Part shown: one piece after another, positions 23,832-32,324 of the stretch | Layout: each line of letters begins with the position of its first letter | How positions within the stretch are numbered: position 1 is the stretch's first letter | Source: JAQVEM01 sp964601205 | GTDB taxonomy: Bacteria > Actinomycetota > Humimicrobiia > Humimicrobiales > Humimicrobiaceae | Direction of reading: 5' to 3' | Length of the DNA stretch: 33,672 nt | NCBI GenBank assembly: GCA_964601205.1 | Contig: CAZRML010000028.1 | Location: forward strand, 1-33,672 | Notes under the pieces: generated by a model | The model's database searches: none | Told to the model about the DNA's origin: nothing | What the model saw: the letters and a program-made list of their open reading frames with translations, nothing else | Position numbers and translations under genes: made by a program

Positions 23832-26507
23832 TTACCCTAATTTCAGCTCACAATAATATTCACCGTCGTTTCTGGTAAGCTTGAAGCCTCTTCTTTTAAG
23901 CATATGCAACATTATTGCATTCTCATCCAGTACAGTGGCATACACACTATTTATATTTCTTTCTCTGGCTATTTCCAGTATATAATCGGTAAACTTATTT
24001 CCAAGCCCCTGAAATTGCCAGGGATCTGCCACAACAATAGCAAACTCGGCATTCTCACCGTAAGGATCCGATATTAATCTAACAACTCCTGCCATCTTTT
24101 TTCCATCCTGCTCCTTAACCTCGGCAATTATGGCCATCTCCCTGTAGTAATCAATCTGAGTATATCGTATAAGCAGTTCATGGGTTGTATCTTTAATTAA
24201 CTGGAAAAATCTAAAACGCTGGGTCTGTTCTGAAAAGTTGGTAAACATCTCCTCCTCCATCGGCTCATCCTCGGGCCTTATAGGTCTCAGTACTATTTCG
24301 CGCCCATCCTTCATGGTGAATGTAGTTACATATTCACTGGGGTAAGGAGATATAACCATATGAGAATATGGTTCTAAGGTTTTTCCTGCTACCTCTTTAT
24401 CCAGAATAACCTTGGCATCAAGCGCCGTGCCCCCCGTAGAATCAATGGCAAAAGGATTTATTTCAATACTTTTTATTTCAGGAAAATCAGTTAAAAGATA
24501 GGCAAACTTGTAAAGCAAAAACTGTATGGCTTCTATGTCTACTCCCTCCATATTCCTGTATCCTTTTAACAATTCATATATTTTCGTCTCTTCAATTATT
24601 CTCATGGCAAGGGCCATGTTTAACGGTGGAAGGCCTATATTAATATCATTAAAAACTTCAACGGCGACTCCTCCCATTCCAAAAGCAATAGAAGGCCCGA
24701 ACAATGAATCCTTTTCAGATCCAATTATTAATTCATATCTTTTAGAAATCATCTGTTCGGCCAAAATACCTTCTATCTCCGCATCAGGGGCATTTTTCCT
24801 GACATTTTCCATTATTCCCCTGAAAGCAGCTCTTGCTTCATCTTTAGACGTTATATTAAGCCTGACGCCCCCTAGATCTGTTTTGTGCAGTATATCAGAG
24901 GACATTATTTTCATTGCCACAGGATAACCTATCTTATCTTCAATCTCCGCAACTTCATTCTCGGAAGAGATAACAGCATTTTTAATTATAGGAATTTGAT
25001 AATATTCCAGCAGTCGTTTTGCTTCAAATTCTGTTAACGCATACCTGCTATCCTTTATAACATCGCTGATCATTTTTTTTGCTTTTTTCCTTTCAGGATT
25101 AAAGTCAGCCGGTATTGTTTCGGGAGTTTCATATAGCAGTTCCAGGTTTCTTGAATAATTATACATGTTCATAAATGTTTTCACTGCATCCTCTGGAACT
25201 CTGAAGCAGGGTATTTTTCCCTTTTTAAGAATCTCACACCCTCCCCTTACATCTTTTTCTCCCATCCATGAGGCAAGAATTGTTTTCTTATGCCTGCTGG
25301 GAAGTGCTACAATCTCTCTGGCAATTCCTTCAAGGTCTGTCATTGATTGTGGAGTAAGTACAAGCAATATACCGTCTATATTATCATCCTCCAGGCATAA
25401 ATCTACTGCCGTTTTATATAACTGGGGTCTGGCATCCCCGAGAACATCTATAGGATTCCCATGACTCCATGCGGGAGGTAATACTTCATTAAGACGTGCC
25501 ATGGTTTTATCTGAAACCTTTGCCATCCTGCCCCCCAGCTCAATCAGCGTATCAGTAACAATTACTCCGGGGCCTCCTGCATTTGTTACTACTGCAAGTC
25601 TGTTCCCTTCCGGCCTTTTCTGCATGGACAGAGCCTGGGCAGCATCAAAAAGCTCCCCTATAGTATTAACTCTTATAACTCCCGCTCTTTTAAATGCAGC
25701 ATTGAATACAGCATCATTTCCTGTCAGGCTGCCGGTGTGCGACATAGCTGCTTTTGCTCCCTCTGTACTCTTACCGACTTTAAGCAGGATAATAGGCTTG
25801 CTTCTTGAGAATGCCCTTGCAGCTGACATGAATCTCCTTGCATCTGTAATGGACTCCATGTAAATTATTATGCTGCTTGTTTCAGGATCCTGGCCAAAAT
25901 AATCAATAAGGTCATGAAAACCTACATCTATCATAGAGCCAATAGATACAAAATTGCTGAAGCCTACATTGTTCTGTACTGACCAGTCCAGAATTGAAGT
26001 GCATAACGCCCCGCTCTGTGAAATAAAAGCTATCCTTCCGGGCAGAGCCATCTTATTTGCAAAACTGGCATTCAGCTGATTTGAAGGCTTTATAAAGCCA
26101 AGGCAATTCGGTCCGATTATTGCCATATCATACTTTTTCTTGTGCTCAAGAATCACCCTGACCATTTCTTTCCCCTGCTCGCCCGCCTCGCTGAAACCAG
26201 CAGAGATAATCACTATTCCATTAACCCCCGCTTCTCCGCATTCTTTAACTACATCCGGAACCGTTGGTGCAGGGGTAGCTATAATTGCCAGGTCTATGGT
26301 ATCAGGTACTTTCGATACAGAAGAGTATGCTCTTATTCCCTGGACACTTCTTCTTTTATTATTTACGGGATAAACTATTCCATCAAAACCGGAACCTATA
26401 AGATTCCTCAATATATCATATCCCACACTTCCTTTTGTATTGCTTGCACCTATCAATGCAATAACGCGCGGATTAAAAATCTTTTTAAGCTTTTCAAATG
26501 TAGTCAT
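23832..26507 (-). CDS. ADP-forming acyl-CoA synthetase fused to a GNAT acetyltransferase (Pat-like)
   Basis: This 891-residue protein has, in order: a CoA-binding Rossmann domain (LIGASNTKGSVGYDI at 18-32), succinyl-CoA-synthetase-like domains with VGKSTEGAKAAMSHTGSL, an ATP-grasp domain (about 480-700, GYPVAMKIMSSDILHKTDLG), and a C-terminal GNAT domain (about 730-891) with the acetyl-CoA loop QFQGLGNKF. The domain order is that of Salmonella Pat, which acetylates Acs. Unlike Pat, it keeps H257 in the SHTGSL motif, the phosphorylated histidine of ADP-forming synthetases, so it may also make acyl-CoA. It starts 21 bp after the deacetylase gene and has AGGTGGAG before the ATG. It lies 212 bp upstream of acsA. 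Confidence 0.92.
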   Translation of the reverse strand: MTTFEKLKKIFNPRVIALIGASNTKGSVGYDILRNLIGSGFDGIVYPVNNKRRSVQGIRAYSSVSKVPDTIDLAIIATPAPTVPDVVKECGEAGVNGIVIISAGFSEAGEQGKEMVRVILEHKKKYDMAIIGPNCLGFIKPSNQLNASFANKMALPGRIAFISQSGALCTSILDWSVQNNVGFSNFVSIGSMIDVGFHDLIDYFGQDPETSSIIIYMESITDARRFMSAARAFSRSKPIILLKVGKSTEGAKAAMSHTGSLTGNDAVFNAAFKRAGVIRVNTIGELFDAAQALSMQKRPEGNRLAVVTNAGGPGVIVTDTLIELGGRMAKVSDKTMARLNEVLPPAWSHGNPIDVLGDARPQLYKTAVDLCLEDDNIDGILLVLTPQSMTDLEGIAREIVALPSRHKKTILASWMGEKDVRGGCEILKKGKIPCFRVPEDAVKTFMNMYNYSRNLELLYETPETIPADFNPERKKAKKMISDVIKDSRYALTEFEAKRLLEYYQIPIIKNAVISSENEVAEIEDKIGYPVAMKIMSSDILHKTDLGGVRLNITSKDEARAAFRGIMENVRKNAPDAEIEGILAEQMISKRYELIIGSEKDSLFGPSIAFGMGGVAVEVFNDINIGLPPLNMALAMRIIEETKIYELLKGYRNMEGVDIEAIQFLLYKFAYLLTDFPEIKSIEINPFAIDSTGGTALDAKVILDKEVAGKTLEPYSHMVISPYPSEYVTTFTMKDGREIVLRPIRPEDEPMEEEMFTNFSEQTQRFRFFQLIKDTTHELLIRYTQIDYYREMAIIAEVKEQDGKKMAGVVRLISDPYGENAEFAIVVADPWQFQGLGNKFTDYILEIARERNINSVYATVLDENAIMLHMLKRRGFKLTRNDGEYYCELKLG

Positions 26508-26528
26508 ACTCCACCTGTTTAAAAAAAA

Positions 26529-27485
26529 TTAAATTTTCCAAAATTTTCTAAGGTTCTTTTCCAGCTGGATTCTCCTGCCCTCGTATTCATCAATGGCTAT
26601 TATCCTTGAATCAGTACTCCTCTCTTTATGAGGTATTGGTTCCCCATTTATGCCCGCCATAAAGTTTTCAAGACATTTGGGCATAACTTCAACATTGTAG
26701 CCACCTTCCAGTGTCGCAAATACATTGTCAAAGTTACTTCCCAGCATCTTCCCCAGCTTATAGTACGAATTAAAGCTAAACCGGAGGTCAAGAAGTAAGT
26801 CGTGCTGATATCCATCAAATCCGGCAGAGCATGCAACAACATCGGGCTCAAACTGCAGAGCAACAGGAAGGAAACTTTTTATGGCATCGACAAAGATTTC
26901 ATCTCCACTGCCCGGAGGTAGTGGAACACAGATGGTATAACCTTCTCCCTTACCCTCACCTATTTCGTTTACATTTCCTCCACCCGGAAAACTCGGGAAC
27001 TGGTGAAGGGACCAGTACATCACTCTATCGGTGTTATAAAAGAATTTTACCGTACCATCTCCCAGATGGGAATCGAAATCCATTATAAGGACTTTCTTGC
27101 CTTCGTTTACCAGTTTCTGGACTGCTATTGCGATATTGTTGAATATGCAGAAACCACTTGATTTACCCGGATGTGCGTGGTGCCCGGGGGGTCTTACCAG
27201 GGCAAAATCACCTGATTCAGATGCCATAATAGTTGCCCCAACAGCATAGATAGCAGCTTTATAACTCTGCTTTGACGTAACAGTATCCCTGTCCAGAGGT
27301 TTAGCAAGGGAACAGTATTGCTTCACATGCTCGATATATTTTTCTGTATGAAAAAGTTTAAGATATTTTTCTCCATTGATTATATCCATTTCTGGAATCT
27401 TTCCAAAAGACTCCAGCCTTTTCTTGTTCTCGGGATGCATACCCGTATCATGTTCAAGGAATATTTTGTTATAGATTATCTTCAT
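26529..27485 (-). CDS. AcuC-like histone deacetylase family protein
   Basis: This 318-residue zinc-dependent deacetylase has RPPGHHAHPGKSSGFC (catalytic H102, H103), then FNNIAIAVQ, the metal ligands D138 and H140 in MDFDSHLGDGT, the third ligand Asp in SAGFDGYQHD, and a final LEGGYN motif. The active site is intact. In Bacillus, AcuC deacetylates acetyl-CoA synthetase. Here it is the first gene of a minus-strand pair with the GNAT fusion, and acsA follows. The Shine-Dalgarno before the ATG is weak (AAAAG). Confidence 0.93.
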   Translation of the reverse strand: MKIIYNKIFLEHDTGMHPENKKRLESFGKIPEMDIINGEKYLKLFHTEKYIEHVKQYCSLAKPLDRDTVTSKQSYKAAIYAVGATIMASESGDFALVRPPGHHAHPGKSSGFCIFNNIAIAVQKLVNEGKKVLIMDFDSHLGDGTVKFFYNTDRVMYWSLHQFPSFPGGGNVNEIGEGKGEGYTICVPLPPGSGDEIFVDAIKSFLPVALQFEPDVVACSAGFDGYQHDLLLDLRFSFNSYYKLGKMLGSNFDNVFATLEGGYNVEVMPKCLENFMAGINGEPIPHKERSTDSRIIAIDEYEGRRIQLEKNLRKFWKI

Positions 27486-27756
27486 CTTTTAATAAATGGC
27501 CACAAATTCCCTAAATTAAATTCAGAACCTACGTCAGCACCGTAGCAATTCTACCAGTATAATCTCTGAAGGACAAGTAAATTCAGGGCTATTTCCCCAC
27601 TTATTCCCCTTTCAAATTAAAAAATAATAAAATAGTTTGTACCAACTTAGTAATATATATTAATCCTGCCATAATGACAAGTAATGATTACCAATAATTA
27701 TACAAAATCCGGCGGCTATAAAAACCTATGCAGCTATAATAGAAATATCATCCTTT

Positions 27757-28935
27757 TTACCTTAATTTTTTCCTGTAAGTCCTCCTTATAAATACAAATA
27801 CGGTAAAGACAGCCATAAATATTATGGATATTGCAATTGAAAATAATAAACTGTATTCGGCTATGAGTTTTATGGCAAAGGGTATAAGACTCCCCCCTGT
27901 GATACCAATGGAAAATAATATTGTAAGTGGCACTTCTTTCCCGGCGCTGAAAATCTTACCGGCAGAAGAGATGAGAAGCGGCGGTATACCGGAAAAACCA
28001 ATTCCTATAATTCCTGCACCGATAAGGATTATTATTTTATTTACGGAAAAAATTCCGACAATCAATCCGACCATGCTTATAACGGACAGAAAAATTAATA
28101 AGGTTCCCCCTTTAATCTTATATGATAGAAAGCTTATCAGTAATCTCCCTGCAAGTATACCTACCCAGAATATAGAAACCATTAATCCGGCACTATAGAT
28201 GTCAAATAGTTTCTCTATCCTGTAAAAAGTAGGTGCCCAGGAAAAAATTGTTACTTCAGCCATGATGTATAGAAGCATCAGTGTAACCGTCAAAATTATA
28301 TATATATTTTTACTTCTGTTTCTGAATAATTCCTTAACTGGCAGAGCCTCTCTCTTATCCTGAGTGCCTGTTTTTCTCCAGTTAGCCAGTAGAAAAGCCA
28401 CAAATGAAATAAAGGTCAGCCCTATAAATACAAGGTATATCATCCTCCAGTTCATATCCCTGTTTACAAGATTAGAAGCAAAAATCGGTGAGACGAGAGC
28501 ACCCATTGCAAAAAAGCTATGTCCCAGGTTTACAACGCTGTCTTTGTTTTCAACTTTCCCCTCAAACATACTTATATTTGCATTAATAAATACTATTCCC
28601 AGAAGCAGACCGGAAATAAGATACAGTATATAGAAAAAAATAAGGGATGGTGTTAGCACAAGACCTGCCAGTGCAGGGAAAAGCAAAATATAGGTAGATA
28701 TTATTATTTTACTGCTCCTAAATTTCCTGCTCAAAAATACAAATGTTATTATACCCAGAACCTGTCCTACCAAAAAAAAGGTGGTTATAATATTCATGTT
28801 TCCAGGTGTTACACCAAAATATTCACTGATATTTATTAAGATGGGACTTGCCAGTACCATAAAAAATGAAAAGATAAAAAGGACAAGAAAGTTTGGAAAT
28901 TCCAGTAAATAGTTTATAAAATTATTATTTTTCAC
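27757..28935 (-). CDS. MFS transporter, paralogue of the gene at 11535
   Basis: This 392-residue 12-helix transporter starts MKNNNFINYLLEFPNF at a GTG codon. It shares most of its motifs with the protein at 11535 (LASPILI, NKDSVVNLGHSFFAMGALVS against NKDSVVNLGYSFFAIGAVVS, RLLISFLSYK). The pair arose by duplication and diverged well outside these motifs. No neighbour indicates the substrate. The gene stands alone, with 271 bp of empty sequence after it and 256 bp before it. Confidence 0.85.
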   Translation of the reverse strand: MKNNNFINYLLEFPNFLVLFIFSFFMVLASPILINISEYFGVTPGNMNIITTFFLVGQVLGIITFVFLSRKFRSSKIIISTYILLFPALAGLVLTPSLIFFYILYLISGLLLGIVFINANISMFEGKVENKDSVVNLGHSFFAMGALVSPIFASNLVNRDMNWRMIYLVFIGLTFISFVAFLLANWRKTGTQDKREALPVKELFRNRSKNIYIILTVTLMLLYIMAEVTIFSWAPTFYRIEKLFDIYSAGLMVSIFWVGILAGRLLISFLSYKIKGGTLLIFLSVISMVGLIVGIFSVNKIIILIGAGIIGIGFSGIPPLLISSAGKIFSAGKEVPLTILFSIGITGGSLIPFAIKLIAEYSLLFSIAISIIFMAVFTVFVFIRRTYRKKLR

Positions 28936-29059
28936 TTCTAATCTTTGCTTAATATGACAGTATTTAATCTATTGAATTTTGGTGCGCTGCCGCCTTTTTT
29001 TATCATCAATCATTATACAAGAAAAAGATTTAATTGCACTTCAATATAAGATTTTATAG

Positions 29060-29111
29060 ACCGGCAGAATGAATTCAGAAATAAATCCTACCATTCTGGT
29101 GGCCGGTTTTT
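29060..29111 (+). terminator. hairpin followed by T-run, orphan terminator-like element
   Basis: ACCGGC and AGAATG (29060-29071) pair with CATTCT and GCCGGT (29092-29107), with a four-base bulge (GGTG), and five T follow on the plus strand. No plus-strand gene lies upstream, so it may end a non-coding transcript or serve the minus strand as a processing hairpin. Confidence 0.4.
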
Positions 29112-29191
29112 CCATAAGATATCAGGACAATATCCCAGAGCATATGAAAGGAGATTCACATGAAATACATGAGATTAGATTCACAAATTAC

Positions 29192-29797
29192 TCAACATTT
29201 GCTATTAGGCTCAGCAGATTTCTCTGTATCCAGAAGCCCCGGGCTTCTTTTTTTTCTTCTTATGAATAAGATTATCACAACTATAATGATTATAGCCAAC
29301 AGAGAGACAGCAAAAATCGGTACAATGACCGAAAGCAACGATACACCGGTAGAAGTAACGTCTTCTGCGACACTAACCGGAACATTGGCAGCTCCTCCTG
29401 TGGTAGCTGTAACAGCCGGACGAATGGTCAGAGATTTAAACGCATGAACGCTTCCTGATACAAACAAACCGGCAATTAAGGCCAGGACCGTACTTACATT
29501 TGTAATTGTTCCTGCACTGGCAGCAAAAATAATTGCACCGGCAGCAGGACGAATAAAGGTCTGTATTATATCATTAACATGATTTGCTGCTGGAACTTTA
29601 TCGGCTACTATTTCAATAATTGTTAAAAATATAAGTGTACCGATTACCCACCAGGAAGTCATACCGTCCCAGGGAGAGTTTAATTTAATCAGGTCGGTAT
29701 ACTTTGCAAGCAGAGAAACTACCAGTAGCGGTATATATGCGTTCAAACCCGCACTTGCCGAAAGACCGAATGCCGAAAAAATATTAAAAACTTCCAT
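29192..29797 (-). CDS. DUF4126 membrane protein
   Basis: This 201-residue protein begins FSAFGLSASAGLNAYIPLLV, then LIKLNSPWDGMTSWWVIG, ADKVPAANHVNDIIQTFIRP and GAIIFAASAG, the DUF4126 pattern; such proteins are of unknown function. There are about five hydrophobic segments, the last (LLAIIIIVVIILFI) followed by a basic RRKKRSPG cytoplasmic end. It lies just downstream of a metallopeptidase remnant on the same strand. The Shine-Dalgarno is poor (AAAAAAG). Confidence 0.8.
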   Translation of the reverse strand: MEVFNIFSAFGLSASAGLNAYIPLLVVSLLAKYTDLIKLNSPWDGMTSWWVIGTLIFLTIIEIVADKVPAANHVNDIIQTFIRPAAGAIIFAASAGTITNVSTVLALIAGLFVSGSVHAFKSLTIRPAVTATTGGAANVPVSVAEDVTSTGVSLLSVIVPIFAVSLLAIIIIVVIILFIRRKKRSPGLLDTEKSAEPNSKC

Positions 29798-29833
29798 CTT
29801 TTTTTTATCAATTCACTTAATAATATATGATAA

Positions 29834-30034
29834 TCAAGAAAGCAGAGTCTCTTCTAATTTGATTACATGACTTACACCACCGATTTTCCCTCCTGAACAG
29901 AAAGTAAAAAGGAGCAATATTGCTACTACCAGTATGCCTGCTCCTCCAGGCCCGCCACCGATAGCAATGCCTCTTGCCGGAGTAGCTCTCATATCCTCGA
30001 CGTTTGTACTCTGCCTTCTACCTTTCCATTTCAT
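29834..30034 (-). pseudogene. neutral zinc metallopeptidase (YpfJ-like) N-terminal remnant
   Basis: The first residues, MKWKGRRQSTNVEDMRA, followed by GIAIGGGPGGAGILVVAILL, are the unmistakable start of the YpfJ/neutral zinc metallopeptidase family: a cytoplasmic tag followed by one membrane helix. The roughly 230-residue catalytic domain with HExxH is absent; the frame ends after 66 residues with FCSGGKIGGVSHVIK. A good Shine-Dalgarno (AGGGGA) remains, so a short membrane peptide may still be made. I read it as a 3'-truncated gene. Confidence 0.7.
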
Positions 30035-30199
30035 GGATATTTATCCCCTGAATATAGCGATTTATTTTACGTTGAACTTAAAATAATTTTTTCTAAAATT
30101 ATTATATCAAAAAATGTAGCGGAATAGTTAATAAGCTACTTTATGTACAATTTTAAAAAAACTATTATAATTTTTTCTATCAGTGAAAATATTAAAGCC

Positions 30200-30385
30200 A
30201 TGATAACAAATACAGAAATAGAAGATTGTTTAAGAGAGTTCCTGCCTATAAGGGCAAAGATATATAAGATTGCCTGGAAAAGAATTGCAGAGGCCTTTCC
30301 AGAGCTTGAGCTCTGGCTCGTTGATACAGAAAATAAAAGGTATGAGAGAACTCCCTGGAGTTACTGGCTGGAATATAATAAATGA
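30200..30385 (+). CDS. short unidentified open frame
   Basis: Sixty-one codons from ATG 30200, reading ITNTEIEDCLREFLPIRAKI and later AWKRIAEAFPELELWLVD. The composition looks protein-like (mixed amphipathic helices), but there is no Shine-Dalgarno and no family I recognise. An ATG at 30143 in frame would add a low-complexity leader and seems less likely. It may be a remnant. Confidence 0.3.
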   Translation: MITNTEIEDCLREFLPIRAKIYKIAWKRIAEAFPELELWLVDTENKRYERTPWSYWLEYNK

Positions 30386-30538
30386 TTATTTTGCCAGATA
30401 TATAATTCTATTTAAAAATGGCTTAAACTTTAAGTTGAGAACCGGACCGAATAATGGAATAAGGTCATAATTTATCACGCGGAATCAAAATAAAAAAGTT
30501 GAGTTTTTCTTTATTTAACTGAAAGGATAAGTTGTGTT

Positions 30539-32011
30539 ATGAAAAAAATATGCATCATAGGAGCCGGCATCGCCGGTCTTTCCACAGGTTGCTATGCTCT
30601 TATGAATGGATATGATACAGAAATCTATGAGATGCATAACATTCCCGGGGGTGTATGTACCTCATGGAAACAGAGAGAGTATCTCTTTGACCATTGCCTT
30701 CACTGGGTACTCGGGTCGAATAAAGGAAGCTCGCTATACCCCGTTTTCGAGGAGCTTGGTGTTGCAGATAATGTAGAGTTTTATTATACGGAACGTTTCC
30801 GGAAAATAGAGATTCCGGGAAAAACTCTTATTATCTATACAAATATAGACAAATTAGAAAATGAACTGTTAAGATTATTTCCGGATGAAGAAAAAGCTAT
30901 TAAAAAGTTAACCGGTCTTGTTCGTTTCTATACGAGATTCAGGCCTCCACTGGACTCGGATTTTGGCAGCTTTAGTCCGGGCGATATTATAAAGATGCTG
31001 CCGTTTATGCCATCATTTCTAAAACTTAAGAATACGAGCATAGAGGATTTTCTGGGTATGTTTACCAGCAATGATTTACGGGAGATGCTTTTTCAGATGT
31101 TTCCCGTAAAGAAAATGCCGGCGCTGATGGTAATTATGCCGCTGGCATATTTCCATAATCACGAAGGGGGCTATCCTCTGGGAGGCTCGCTTCATTTTGC
31201 CCGTACAATCGAGAAACGATATTTATCACTGGGGGGAAAAATTAATTACAATCGTAAAATAAAAAAAATACTGCTGGAAAGCGGCAGGGCTGCTGGAATT
31301 GAAACGGAAAATGGCGATAAAATATATGCTGATATTATTGTTTCTGCATGTGACGGGAGAACCACGATATATGATATGCTGGATGGGAGGTTTACAACTC
31401 CACAAATAAAGAAAATGTATAAAAATCCAGGACTGTGGCCGCCAATAATATCTGTAAGCCTGGGCGTACGCAGAGACCTATCAGATGAGGTAGAAATTAA
31501 TTCCTTCAAACTGGATAAGCCGGTATCTATTGGTGGCAGAGAATGTGAATGGATGGGTTATTTTAACTTTTGTCATGACCCGGCTTTTGCTCCTCCCGGT
31601 AAAAGTGTTATAGAGATTCAGATAGAATCCGATTATGATTACTGGGCTTCCCTTTATAAAGACAGGCAAAAATACAAAATAGAAAAAGAAAAAGTCCTTA
31701 AAATATGTATAGAAGAACTTGAGAAGAAGTTCCCGGGCATAAGCGATCAAATTGAAGAAACAGATGTTGCAACCCCTGTTACCTGGGAAAGATATACGGG
31801 CAACTGGAAGGGTTCTTATGAGGGATGGCTGCCCACAAAAGAGTTATTTGGGAAGTTTTTACCTAAAGAGCTTCCCGGACTGGAGAATTTTTATATGACC
31901 GGCCAGTGGGTCTTCCCAGGCGGTGGAGTTCCGATGTGTATGGCACAGGCCAGAAGACTCATAAAATACATATGTAAAAAAGAGAAAAAAGAATTCATTT
32001 CAAATGCATAG
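30539..32011 (+). CDS. CrtI/phytoene desaturase-family FAD oxidoreductase
   Basis: This 490-residue flavoprotein starts with the FAD-binding IIGAGIAGLSTGCYALMNGY motif (from residue 6) and GGVCTSWKQREYLFDHCLHW, and ends with the second flavin contact FYMTGQWVFPGGGVPMCMAQ. This is the CrtI/CrtN/CrtISO superfamily layout, so a carotenoid desaturase, isomerase or oxidase is likely; the exact substrate is not visible. The Shine-Dalgarno AAAGGATAAG is present. It converges with a second CrtI-family gene. The two may supply polyenes for the glycosyl/acyl transferases 20 kb away. Confidence 0.9.
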   Translation: MKKICIIGAGIAGLSTGCYALMNGYDTEIYEMHNIPGGVCTSWKQREYLFDHCLHWVLGSNKGSSLYPVFEELGVADNVEFYYTERFRKIEIPGKTLIIYTNIDKLENELLRLFPDEEKAIKKLTGLVRFYTRFRPPLDSDFGSFSPGDIIKMLPFMPSFLKLKNTSIEDFLGMFTSNDLREMLFQMFPVKKMPALMVIMPLAYFHNHEGGYPLGGSLHFARTIEKRYLSLGGKINYNRKIKKILLESGRAAGIETENGDKIYADIIVSACDGRTTIYDMLDGRFTTPQIKKMYKNPGLWPPIISVSLGVRRDLSDEVEINSFKLDKPVSIGGRECEWMGYFNFCHDPAFAPPGKSVIEIQIESDYDYWASLYKDRQKYKIEKEKVLKICIEELEKKFPGISDQIEETDVATPVTWERYTGNWKGSYEGWLPTKELFGKFLPKELPGLENFYMTGQWVFPGGGVPMCMAQARRLIKYICKKEKKEFISNA

Positions 32012-32324
32012 GCTGCTATACGCATCATTCAATGATTGTCAGGATAAATAAGACAATTTTTGTTTATTTTTATCCCGGAAATTATAAAACAAGTAGAATT
32101 AGACACCAAATAATTCCTGTACTAAATAGAAAAAACAAATTTGAAATTATTAGAAGTTGCACTTTTACCATCTAATATCTGGATGAATGCATGAGAATTG
32201 TTTTTCTCTTTAGAGATAGAAATATCAGGGATAACTGCTTTATATATTATCAGATTTTTTATCAACTAGCTTAAAGTACCAGCCTTCAAAATAGTTTGAC
32301 TTTTTATTGTGACCCTAAAAAATT
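32012..32324. other. 313-bp gap between convergent CrtI-family genes
   Basis: AT-rich with no gene. GGATAAA at about 32041 and TTTATCC at about 32069 form a 7-bp inverted repeat that could be a weak bidirectional terminator stem. Nothing else stands out. Confidence 0.35.
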
